NCBI GenBank assembly: GCA_003601695.1
Contig: PIYH01000054.1
Coordinates: 1 to 10,813 of the forward strand
Length of the DNA stretch: 10,813 nt
Direction: 5' to 3'
DNA from: Candidatus Bathyarchaeota archaeon
Lineage (GTDB): Archaea > Thermoproteota > Bathyarchaeia > Bathyarchaeales > DTEX01
The notes under the pieces were generated by a model. The model was given only the letters and a program-made list of their open reading frames with translations. It did no database searches and was not told where the DNA came from. The position numbers and the translations under genes are program-made. Every line of letters starts with the position of its first letter. The stretch's first letter is position 1. Positions 1 through 6,214 of this stretch are shown here, one piece after another.

Positions 1-83
1 TGGAGAAGCATTCGTACAGAGTGTCCCAAGAAAAGATGTGAGGAATAACGTTACAAGTAGGAGAAAGCAAAAATCTCTTCTCT

Positions 84-620
84 TCATTTAATTCTCCTCC
101 AATGATGATAAATAGTGGATGATACGAGCGCGATCATGACCCCTATGAAAAGCCACACTAAATTCTCAATACTTATAGTCAAAATTTCCCCTCCCTCTGT
201 TTCTATCTGCGTAGGCGCGAGAAAAGAAATGTCGTGAATGAGCGGTTTCTTTGGATCGATTGAAATAAGCAGAACTGCTTCACCATTATATGGTAGCTTA
301 ACGGTTTTGCTTTCGCCCTTATAGGAAACCGTTATGGAATATGTCTTTCCTTTAATAAGCGAAAGGTATACTTGGCCATTTTTATCGGTTATATATGCTA
401 TTGGAGCTTGAATTTTCGCGTCGGATTCAGAAATGCTTATCGACACGCCTTCTATAGGTTCATTTCTGCCTCCTATACTCGCTGAATATTGAGCACGACA
501 TAACACCTTACATGCTTCTTGACTATTATCAAAGTATACTGTGATAGAAATCAACATAAGAGCAGATAGATACTTGAATCTCTTCATTTTAGTCTTATTT
601 TTGCCAATAAATCCAATCAT
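84..620 (-). CDS. Small secreted beta-domain protein with C-terminal membrane anchor, uncharacterised
   Basis: Seen: 178 residues. A basic N-terminus (KNKTKMKRFKY) leads into a hydrophobic stretch at about 18-30, consistent with a signal peptide. Residues about 47-122 are short alternating beta-type segments around PIEGVSISI, TDKNGQVYLSL and GKTYSITVSYKGE, the pattern of carboxypeptidase-regulatory-like or Ig-like surface domains. A hydrophobic helix at about 152-171 is followed by the basic tail HHWRRIK, so the domain is probably outside the cell with the tail in the cytoplasm. C38 and C41 lie just after the signal region. Start choice: ATG at 620 has a GATGAG-like element upstream and a TATA-like stretch about 50 nt away. 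An internal ATG at 587 (MKRFKYLSAL) gives a more ordinary signal peptide and is a real alternative. I do not recognise a specific family; the function is unknown. Confidence 0.6.
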   Translation of the reverse strand: MIGFIGKNKTKMKRFKYLSALMLISITVYFDNSQEACKVLCRAQYSASIGGRNEPIEGVSISISESDAKIQAPIAYITDKNGQVYLSLIKGKTYSITVSYKGESKTVKLPYNGEAVLLISIDPKKPLIHDISFLAPTQIETEGGEILTISIENLVWLFIGVMIALVSSTIYHHWRRIK

Positions 621-667
621 CTCATCTCATCAATAATGAAACTCTTCGCACAAAGCGATATTCTAAA

Positions 668-681
668 CTATTAATATATAA
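668..681 (-). promoter_or_regulatory. Putative TATA box for the membrane-anchored protein gene
   Basis: On the minus strand the AT-rich stretch TTATATATTAA sits about 50 nt upstream of the ATG at 620. That would put a transcription start about 25 nt before the start codon. The whole region is AT-rich, so this is suggestive only. Confidence 0.35.
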
Positions 682-850
682 TATTTTCGAGATCATGTGC
701 ACTTTCCATACAAATAGAAGAATTCAAAGAAATGTGAAAAACGATTATAGAAAAATACTATATTAAAAAATCGGAGTTTCAGTGCAATAATAATTTATGT
801 TAACAGATTTATTCTGAGAATCTCTCATAGACTAGGACTGTTCAGAGCAT

Positions 851-1090
851 CTAGAAACATAGATCCACGGTATCTAAATATTCCCATGCTAAATCAATTG
901 CATAAAATCCTGGATACCATAGTCTCGCTGCAAACTTTAATGGGTCTACTAGAGCTGATGCTTCTTTGCACTTGTTTATAAAGAATTTTTTATATAATTG
1001 TCTGGTTCTTTTTTCTGGGCAACCCAGTTTTTGAATATTCGGCGAACCCATTGTATCTATGGGAAACACATGTTCATAATGCACCTGCAC
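851..1090 (-). CDS. Doubtful small ORF, 79 residues, just downstream of tRNA-Gly
   Basis: Seen: an open frame from GTG at 1090 (with a stop codon immediately before it) to 851. It lies 40 nt beyond the tRNA on the same strand. The sequence looks fairly protein-like, with PEKRTRQLYKKF and a C-terminal aromatic stretch (LWYPGFYAIDLAWEYL), but I recognise no family. There is no clear Shine-Dalgarno; a second GTG at 1084 and an ATG at residue 14 are alternative starts. It could be a real small gene, a remnant of a longer gene inserted beside the tRNA, or chance. The surrounding stretch 621-850 holds no other gene I can support. It contains only AT-rich sequence and a weak hairpin, TGAGA-ATC-TCTCA, at 815-827, just beyond the end of this frame. 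Confidence 0.3.
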   Translation of the reverse strand: MQVHYEHVFPIDTMGSPNIQKLGCPEKRTRQLYKKFFINKCKEASALVDPLKFAARLWYPGFYAIDLAWEYLDTVDLCF

Positions 1091-1130
1091 CTATAAGAAA
1101 AAATGGGCGAAGGAGCTGAACCCCGAAGTT

Positions 1131-1208
1131 TGGTGCGGCCGCCGGGATTTGAACCCGGGATTGCAGGCTTGGAGGGCCTGCGTCCTAACCAGGCTAGACC
1201 ACGGCCGC
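1131..1208 (-). tRNA. tRNA-Gly (anticodon TCC), CCA encoded
   Basis: Folds as a full cloverleaf on the minus strand, 75 nt plus an encoded CCA (1131-1133). The acceptor is GCGGCCG with CGGCCGC and discriminator A. The D arm is GTCT-AGCCTGGTTA-GGAC. The anticodon arm is CAGGC-CCTCCAA-GCCTG with anticodon TCC. The variable loop has 5 nt, and the T arm is CCGGG-TTCAAAT-CCCGG. No intron is present. Position 33, nearly always U, is C here: the loop reads C32 C33 T34 C35 C36 A37 A38. The GC-rich stems suit a thermophile or simply an archaeal tRNA. Confidence 0.95.
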
Positions 1209-1238
1209 GGCTTGCATCCAGAAGAAAATGCGTTTTAT

Positions 1239-1252
1239 GGGATATATTAATT
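1239..1252 (-). promoter_or_regulatory. Putative TATA box for tRNA-Gly
   Basis: The minus-strand sequence TTAATATATCC at about 1240-1250 is 32-42 nt upstream of the mature tRNA 5' end. This is the expected position for an archaeal TATA box that starts transcription a few nucleotides before the mature tRNA. Confidence 0.5.
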
Positions 1253-1291
1253 TTTATGACTGCTATTTAGTTGTATGCTGAGGCGTCTGTG

Positions 1292-1909
1292 ATGAAGAGG
1301 GGCTTCTTCATCTGTATTGAGGGGCTTGACAAGTGTGGAAAGACTACGCAGTCGATGCTTTTGGTCGATAACCTGAACAATAGAGGATACGACGCTGTTT
1401 ATACATCTGAGCCCACCGATGGAAGAGTTGGGAAGTTAATTCGAGAGTATATTCTCAAGAGGAAAAAGCGGGTTTCCGCAGCTGTTGAGGCTCTTCTCTT
1501 TGCAGCTGACAGGACTGAACATACCGAGACCTTCATAAAGCCCAACCTGGATAGGGGAAGAATAGTTGTGTCAGATCGATATATTTTCTCATCCATTGCG
1601 TATCAGGGAGCAGCTGGTGTTAATCCTGAATGGATACGGAAAATTAACAAGGCGGCTATTAAGCCGGACTTGGCCATATACATCGACGTTCCGATAAATG
1701 TAATTGCTAGCCGCTGTAAAGGCGAGGGATCCATTATGGAGAAGATAGAGACGCAAAAGGCTGTACGCGAAGTATATTTGAAGCTTGTTAGGAGCGGAGA
1801 TCTCACCTTGATAGATGGTAACAGAACGATTGAAGAGGTTGCAAAGGAGATGGAGAAGATAGTCTTGGAAAGGCTTGAGTCAAAGAACATCCAAAGATTC
1901 CAAGCCTAG
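1292..1909 (+). CDS. tmk: Thymidylate kinase (dTMP kinase)
   Basis: Phosphorylates dTMP to dTDP with ATP, a cytoplasmic step of dTTP synthesis. Seen: 205 residues from ATG 1292, usual for the family. P-loop GLDKCGKTT at 11-19; EP(T) at 40-42, the substrate-side acidic motif; AADRTEH at 71-77; the DRY motif with SSIAYQG at 95-106; LID region RCKGEGSIMEK at 141-151. The basic residue K14 in the P-loop is where eukaryote-type (type I) enzymes carry Arg (GVDRAGK), so catalysis may resemble that type (inference). Start: an upstream TTG (1271) and GTG (1289) are in frame, but ATG 1292 begins right before the conserved FICIEG strand and has GAGG 8 nt upstream. The 3' end overlaps the convergent minus-strand gene by 30 bp. 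Confidence 0.93.
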   Translation: MKRGFFICIEGLDKCGKTTQSMLLVDNLNNRGYDAVYTSEPTDGRVGKLIREYILKRKKRVSAAVEALLFAADRTEHTETFIKPNLDRGRIVVSDRYIFSSIAYQGAAGVNPEWIRKINKAAIKPDLAIYIDVPINVIASRCKGEGSIMEKIETQKAVREVYLKLVRSGDLTLIDGNRTIEEVAKEMEKIVLERLESKNIQRFQA

Positions 1910-2401
1910 AGGAGGCTTCCTCTCCTTTTTCAGCTCTGAATCAATCTGCTCATTTATCATCATTATCAAGTCTCTTGTTGTTAATCTTCGGGTTCCCCTT
2001 TCATGATGTACTGCAACTTCCATAGTTCCAGATTTGAAAATAAACCTTAACATGTAATAATCGAATTTTAAAGGAACCTTCCGTCTCTTTCTAGGTACGT
2101 AGTATCTGATTATGCAGAGGAAATCGAGCGTTCTGAAAGTCTCTTTTTCTATAAACTTCAGCCACCTATCCTTCTCTTTGTCATCAAGAAAGATGAATTC
2201 TAAGCCATCAGCAATACCTATCTCAAAGACTACTTCAAGGTTGCGGCTTGATGGAAAAGGCATATTCAAAGATTCCTTAGCCATATTCATTCTGTAAAAA
2301 AGAAGAATCAGCATCTTCTGAAGATTTCTAGTCGGGATCTTATAAGAGAAAAAGGCAACCTTATGAATTACGTCTGGAAAACCCTCGTATACTCCCTTCA
2401 T
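1880..2401 (-). CDS. Uncharacterised archaeal protein, 173 residues
   Basis: I do not recognise this family. Seen: a soluble protein with mixed hydrophobic and charged segments and no membrane span or cysteine cluster. It has a basic patch, VPRKRRKVPLKF, at about 102-113, an FKSGTMEVAVHHERGTRRL beta-hairpin-like stretch at about 121-139, and a charged C-terminus (SELKKERKPP). The basic patches would fit RNA or DNA contact, but that is only inference. Start: ATG at 2401 has AAGGAG about 8 nt upstream and begins 12 nt after the stop of the UPF0148 gene, so the two are almost certainly co-transcribed. Its last 30 bp overlap the 3' end of tmk. The good ribosome site and tight spacing make a real gene likely. 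Confidence 0.75.
   Translation of the reverse strand: MKGVYEGFPDVIHKVAFFSYKIPTRNLQKMLILLFYRMNMAKESLNMPFPSSRNLEVVFEIGIADGLEFIFLDDKEKDRWLKFIEKETFRTLDFLCIIRYYVPRKRRKVPLKFDYYMLRFIFKSGTMEVAVHHERGTRRLTTRDLIMMINEQIDSELKKERKPPLGLESLDVL
1902..1930 (+). terminator. Hairpin plus T-run at the end of tmk
   Basis: AGAGGA (1908-1913) and TCCTCT (1918-1923) form a 6-bp stem with loop GGCT, followed by CC and five T (1926-1930), directly at the tmk stop codon. An alternative, mutually exclusive stem AAGCCT (1902-1907) with AGGCTT (1913-1918) uses part of the same sequence. The T-run favours a terminator for tmk. It lies inside the 3' coding part of the convergent gene, so coding constraint could also explain it. 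Confidence 0.4.
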
Positions 2402-2413
2402 CCACCCTTCTCC

Positions 2414-2770
2414 TTAACTCTTCCTAAAACCTTTAATTCTCCTAAGATTCTCGAGCAGAGAAGACAGTGTTTCACTTAGTCTTTGAAGGTCATCTAGGCT
2501 CTCAGCATCCTTAATCTTATCATTTATCTCAAGTATCTTCTCGAAGAGAGTATGTTCAACCACGCTCAATGCAGCTATGCCCTGAGCTTCGCTGAACTCC
2601 TCCCCCTCCTTTACAACTATTACCTTCTTTTGGCATTGAGCACACCAGAGATCTCCATTTTTCAGCCTGAAGAGAGGAGATGAACATACTGGGCATGAAA
2701 GGCTTGTCAGAGTTGCGCCGCTTCTAAGAAGGTCAGCCATAGATCGGACATTATTACTATTCCCCGACAA
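2414..2770 (-). CDS. UPF0148 / Sjogren-scleroderma autoantigen 1 (p27)-type zinc protein
   Basis: Seen: 118 residues. The family-typical segment MADLLRSGATLTSLSCPVC begins at residue 11, followed by CAQC at 43-46, so C26, C29, C43 and C46 form a zinc knuckle. The C-terminal half (about 65-112) is a charged helical segment, FEKILEINDKIKDAE and SLLENLRRIKG, likely a coiled coil. The family is widespread in archaea and related to eukaryotic ZNRD2/p27; its molecular role is not established. Start: TTG at 2770 gives ten extra residues (MSGNSNNVRS) before the internal ATG at 2740. Neither has a strong Shine-Dalgarno, so the shorter form is possible. It is followed after 12 nt by the uncharacterised 173-residue gene. 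Confidence 0.87.
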   Translation of the reverse strand: MSGNSNNVRSMADLLRSGATLTSLSCPVCSSPLFRLKNGDLWCAQCQKKVIVVKEGEEFSEAQGIAALSVVEHTLFEKILEINDKIKDAESLDDLQRLSETLSSLLENLRRIKGFRKS

Positions 2771-2801
2771 AGCTCAACCCACAAGCAATTACACACACCT
2801 A

Positions 2802-2812
2802 GAACTAATAAA
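2802..2812 (-). promoter_or_regulatory. Putative TATA box for the UPF0148 gene
   Basis: On the minus strand CTTTATTAG lies about 35 nt before the TTG start at 2770, placing a start site near 2780. It would separate the UPF0148 pair from the upstream DUF1922/lysine operon, which ends 58 nt away. Weak match. Confidence 0.35.
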
Positions 2813-2828
2813 GTTTAAGCTATCCAGA

Positions 2829-3044
2829 CTAGAGAAACTTCCCATGCGAAATCTTTCTCGCCTTGTATTTTTCAACGATCTCCCGAGCGGTTCTCGAATC
2901 CTCAGCTCTAGCCAGCACCCGAATTCTAGCGGAACTAATTCGAATCTGAAGACCGCAATAGAAGCACTTCGCTGTCTTCTGTCCCTTCCTAGCATATCTA
3001 GGCATCCCGCATCGCGGACATAGAAAGATTATATATCTCCCCAA
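2829..3044 (-). CDS. DUF1922-family zinc-ribbon protein, 71 residues
   Basis: Seen: a small protein with C9-x2-C12 and C27-x2-C30, spaced by the basic stretch GMPRYARKGQKTAK, then RIRVLARAEDSRTAREIVEKYKARK. This matches the DUF1922 pattern (an archaeal zinc-ribbon-like fold followed by a helix) in length and layout. The function is unknown; nucleic-acid contact through the basic stretch is inference. Start: TTG at 3044 is supported by AAGGAG 7 nt upstream, and the next ATG would remove the first zinc pair. It begins 21 nt after the lysK stop, so it probably sits at the end of the lysine operon transcript. Confidence 0.83.
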   Translation of the reverse strand: MGRYIIFLCPRCGMPRYARKGQKTAKCFYCGLQIRISSARIRVLARAEDSRTAREIVEKYKARKISHGKFL

Positions 3045-3065
3045 CTGAATGCTCCTTCAATCCAT

Positions 3066-4169
3066 TTACAGGCTGCTTAGAACTTTCTTAACAGTTCTTT
3101 TATAGACTTCTATACTCTTAAGATATTCTGGTATTTTTATATACTCGCAGATTGTGTGGCTTAGACTGGAGTCTCCAGGACCGTAAGTTGCAACTGGAAT
3201 CTTTCTATTCGTGCCAAAAACATTCATATCTCCGGTTCCAGTTTTCCTAAGAAACTTCGCTTGCTCTCCAGTAACCTCACGTATCGATTCACTCAGAGCT
3301 TTCATCAGAAATGTATCTCTCTTAGCAACGAATGGTTCAACAATATCCTTAACACGTAAAGAAATAGATACGGAATCGTTTTTTGCTTCGAACCCCTCGA
3401 TTATGCTGTTTGCTAGTCTTATAGCCTCTGCAGATCTGATCTTCGGCGGAGTTCTTAAGTCGATCTCCAAGAGACATCGATCCGGAATTCCACCCGTGCT
3501 TCTTCGACTGCTAATCCTTATCAATGACGGTGTTAGCGAATAGAAGATTCCATAGGGCGACTGATACTTTAGGCATGCATTCTTTATGCATCTCCACAGA
3601 TCAAATGCCTCTTCAATCGCGTTTCTGAACATGTGCTGGGCTCCAACATGTCCAGTTCGCGTCTTGCAAATCATTCGCATATAGATTCTTCCCTTGTAGG
3701 CGAAAGTTATATTTTTTAATCCACTTGGCTCTCCAAATATTGCGCATTTAACGTCAAAATCTTCACGTAGTAGCTGGCGTATTCCACGGGCGTTTCGCTC
3801 CTCCTCAACTACCCCCGCCACAATAATTCTGCCTAATCTTTGAATATCAGGTTTCAACGATGCAGCTGCCCATGTCATCGCCGCCAGTGAAGATTTCGCA
3901 TCTACCGCTCCCCTCCCATAGAGCCTGTCGCCTTCAAGCCTCACTGGAATTTTCCCTGGAACCGTATCCATGTGTCCGCAGAGAAGAATTGAGGGGAAGC
4001 CTGATCCGATTTCTCCATAGACGTTTCCAGCTGAGTTCATCCGAACGTTTCTGAAGCCTAAAGATCTCATCTCGTCGATTATGAGGCGGGCTACTTGCTC
4101 CTCCCTTCCACTTGGACTATAAACCTCAAGCATTCTTCGAAGGAAGAGAACAGGATCTTTTAGGACCAT
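3066..4169 (-). CDS. lysK: LysK, [LysW]-lysine (or ornithine) hydrolase, M20 metallopeptidase family
   Basis: Last step of the carrier pathway: cleaves the isopeptide bond between the LysW C-terminal Glu and the finished amino acid, releasing free lysine (or ornithine). Seen: 367 residues with the ArgE/DapE (M20) signatures. GHMDTVP at 65-71 carries metal ligand H66 and catalytic-site D68. GRGAVDAK at 85-92 carries bridging D90. EEE at 122-124 contains the catalytic Glu and a metal ligand. GEPSG at 146-150 holds E147. GTGDMN is at 311-316, and GPGDSSLSHT at 330-339 ends with ligand H338. All expected residues are present. It starts at ATG 4169, 18 nt after lysJ, with AGGGATGTGA upstream. The context with LysW identifies it as LysK and not as a generic acetylornithine deacetylase. 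Confidence 0.92.
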   Translation of the reverse strand: MVLKDPVLFLRRMLEVYSPSGREEQVARLIIDEMRSLGFRNVRMNSAGNVYGEIGSGFPSILLCGHMDTVPGKIPVRLEGDRLYGRGAVDAKSSLAAMTWAAASLKPDIQRLGRIIVAGVVEEERNARGIRQLLREDFDVKCAIFGEPSGLKNITFAYKGRIYMRMICKTRTGHVGAQHMFRNAIEEAFDLWRCIKNACLKYQSPYGIFYSLTPSLIRISSRRSTGGIPDRCLLEIDLRTPPKIRSAEAIRLANSIIEGFEAKNDSVSISLRVKDIVEPFVAKRDTFLMKALSESIREVTGEQAKFLRKTGTGDMNVFGTNRKIPVATYGPGDSSLSHTICEYIKIPEYLKSIEVYKRTVKKVLSSL

Positions 4170-4187
4170 AGTGCTTCACATCCCTAG

Positions 4188-5402
4188 CTAAGGTTTCCGG
4201 GAGGTATACGTTACTCTCTCATCCTCTTCAGCAAAGATTCTACTCAGTATATCAGCAGCTATTTCAAGATGACCCTTCTCTATAACTAGGGGTGGGAGAA
4301 ATCTAATCACGTTTCTTCCAGAGTATAGGAGAAGAAGACCTTCACTGAGTGTTCTCATCAAAACCTCATAAATGGAGATTCTGGATTCTAAGCCAAGCAT
4401 AAGCCCTAAACCACGAGCTTCACGGAGAACTCGAAACTTTTCAACCATTTCTTCGAGAAGTCCCTTAAAGTATCCTCCTAGCCTGCATGCTCTCTCGGGT
4501 AAGTTTTCCTCTAAGACAATATCTATAGTCGCTGAGGCGGCTGCGCATGCAAGCGGATTCCCTCCGAAAGTGCTCGAATGCTCGCCGACTTTCAGGGAGT
4601 TCATGATCTCAGCCTCAGCGATTGTTGCTCCTATCGGAAGTCCGCCGCCCATAGCCTTCGCTATGCACATAATATCAGGTGATACATTCCAGTGTTCAAG
4701 AGCCCACATGCGTCCCGTTCTTCCAAAACCAGTTTGAACCTCGTCGAAGATTAAAACGGCGCCATGCCTATCGCAGATCTCACGTAGCCCCTTAAGATAG
4801 TCTGGAGGCGGAACATGTATTCCTCCTTCACCTTGAATAGGCTCAACTATAACCGCGGCTGTCTCATCGTCAATAGCCTTCTCAGCCCTCTCGAGATTTC
4901 CGAAGGGTACAAAAATAAAATTTTTAGGAATCAAAGATGCGAATGATTTTTTATATTTAGGATTCCACGTGGCTGAGAGGGCGCCGAGAGTCTTACCGTG
5001 AAAGCCGCGAATCATACTTATTATCTTGCTTCTTCCAGTATACTTCACAGCTATTTTTAAGGCGCATTCAACTGATTCAGCGCCACTATTGCAGAGGAAT
5101 ACTTTATCCAGCCCTTTAGGCGCTATTTTAACGAGCTTCTCCAGAAGCTCAGCTCGCTTATCGTTATAGAATGAGCCGTGGCAGGTGATCAAGGTCTCAG
5201 CCTGCCTTTCTATAGCCTCGACGATTTTCGGATGACAGTGTCCCACCAAGCTGACTCCATAGCCGCTCATGCAATCAATATATTTCTTCCCATTCACATC
5301 ATACACGATAGCTCCTCTTCCACGAATGATTGTTACAGGAAACTTCTGATATACGTGAGCTAAATATGCATCTTCAACAGTCATTATATGCTTCTCATTC
5401 AA
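4188..5402 (-). CDS. lysJ: LysJ, [LysW]-aminoadipate semialdehyde aminotransferase (PLP class III)
   Basis: Transfers an amino group from glutamate to the LysW-bound semialdehyde, giving LysW-lysine (or the ornithine equivalent). Seen: 404 residues of the ArgD/class III fold. GYGVSLVGHCHP at 47-58; NSGAES at 105-110, the phosphate-binding turn; FHGKTLGALSAT at 134-145; EPIQGEGG at 187-194; DEVQTGFGRTG at 220-230 with D220 for the pyridine nitrogen; the PLP lysine K249 in KAMGGGLP; STFGGNPLACAAA at 277-289. Start: TTG 5402 overlaps the end of lysZ by 8 nt (TTGAATGA), a coupling arrangement. ATG 5384 would shorten it by six residues. The usual length and an intact active site leave little doubt; only the exact substrate (lysine or arginine branch) is open. 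Confidence 0.93.
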   Translation of the reverse strand: MNEKHIMTVEDAYLAHVYQKFPVTIIRGRGAIVYDVNGKKYIDCMSGYGVSLVGHCHPKIVEAIERQAETLITCHGSFYNDKRAELLEKLVKIAPKGLDKVFLCNSGAESVECALKIAVKYTGRSKIISMIRGFHGKTLGALSATWNPKYKKSFASLIPKNFIFVPFGNLERAEKAIDDETAAVIVEPIQGEGGIHVPPPDYLKGLREICDRHGAVLIFDEVQTGFGRTGRMWALEHWNVSPDIMCIAKAMGGGLPIGATIAEAEIMNSLKVGEHSSTFGGNPLACAAASATIDIVLEENLPERACRLGGYFKGLLEEMVEKFRVLREARGLGLMLGLESRISIYEVLMRTLSEGLLLLYSGRNVIRFLPPLVIEKGHLEIAADILSRIFAEEDERVTYTSRKP

Positions 5403-6198
5403 GGGTGATCACTGTCCCCAATGTTTGATTCGCCGCCTTCTTTATGGGAGATTCTACAAAGCCAGATGTGATGACTGCTTTCTTCACTCCGCTCTTCAAG
5501 GCCTCCGTTGAAGCTAGCAGTTTCTTATCCATTCCGAATCCTATGGTTGAAATTAGACTCTCAGCCTTTCGCAACGAAATCTTCTCCACGTATCTTCCAT
5601 CTATCATTACCCCTTTGACATCGGTGAGGAGGATTAGACTCTCAGCCTTTAAGGCTCCAGCTATACTCGCCGCGACTCTATCTGAATCTACGTTAAGCAA
5701 TTCGTTTTCCTCTCCTAATGCGATTGGCGCGACGACTGGTAAATAACCATTCTTAAGCAATAGACGGAGCACTTCAGTGTTCACCTTGTTGATCTTTCCA
5801 GTGTAACCACCTTCAATTATCCTCTTTCTACCTCTCTCATCGATTATTAGGAGTCTCTTCTTACGGCTGGCTCTAAGTATTGAACCGTCGATCCCCGAGA
5901 GTCCAATCGCTGGCAAACCGCAACTTATCAGCCGTTGAACTATTAGCTTATTAATTCTTCCAGCCATAACCATCATGTATATCTCAACGGTCTCCTTATC
6001 GGTGTATCTGCTCCTTATCCCGCTTGGAGAAGTTACGAAGACCTGCTTCTTTCCAAGCTTCTCAGCTATCTCGGTTACTTCGTCTCCGCCGCCATGAACA
6101 ATAACTATTCCGCCGTGGAGAAAAAAATCCTTCACGTCGGCAATAAGAGACTCGCTTAAGCCTCTCTTATAGATATCTCCGCCTATCTTTAGAACCAT
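5395..6198 (-). CDS. lysZ: LysZ, [LysW]-aminoadipate (or glutamate) kinase
   Basis: Amino-acid kinase family enzyme related to ArgB. It phosphorylates the side-chain carboxylate of LysW-bound alpha-aminoadipate (or glutamate) with ATP. Seen: 267 residues from ATG 6198. MVLKIGG at the N-terminus, HGGGDE at 35-40, SRYTDKETVEIY in the substrate region at about 63-74, GLSGIDG near 100, EGGYTGKINKVN around 129-140, NVDSDRVAASIA around 170-181, LLTDVKGV near 191, and a C-terminal GSGV-like KSGVKKAVITSG. Start: the frame extends upstream to 6267, overlapping lysY, but family proteins begin at the V(L)KIGG strand. ATG 6198 has AAGGA about 8-10 nt upstream, with GGAG touching the lysY stop codon. The 16-nt gap to lysY keeps it in the operon. 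Confidence 0.92.
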   Translation of the reverse strand: MVLKIGGDIYKRGLSESLIADVKDFFLHGGIVIVHGGGDEVTEIAEKLGKKQVFVTSPSGIRSRYTDKETVEIYMMVMAGRINKLIVQRLISCGLPAIGLSGIDGSILRASRKKRLLIIDERGRKRIIEGGYTGKINKVNTEVLRLLLKNGYLPVVAPIALGEENELLNVDSDRVAASIAGALKAESLILLTDVKGVMIDGRYVEKISLRKAESLISTIGFGMDKKLLASTEALKSGVKKAVITSGFVESPIKKAANQTLGTVITLE

Positions 6199-6214
6199 CA
6201 ATTCAATCCTTCTC

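Noticed and set aside
4372..4737. 121-codon plus-strand frame inside lysJ
   Set aside because: Antisense shadow of a well-conserved aminotransferase; the composition is Ser/Pro-rich and there is no ribosome site. The same holds for the other plus-strand frames inside lysK, lysZ and lysX.
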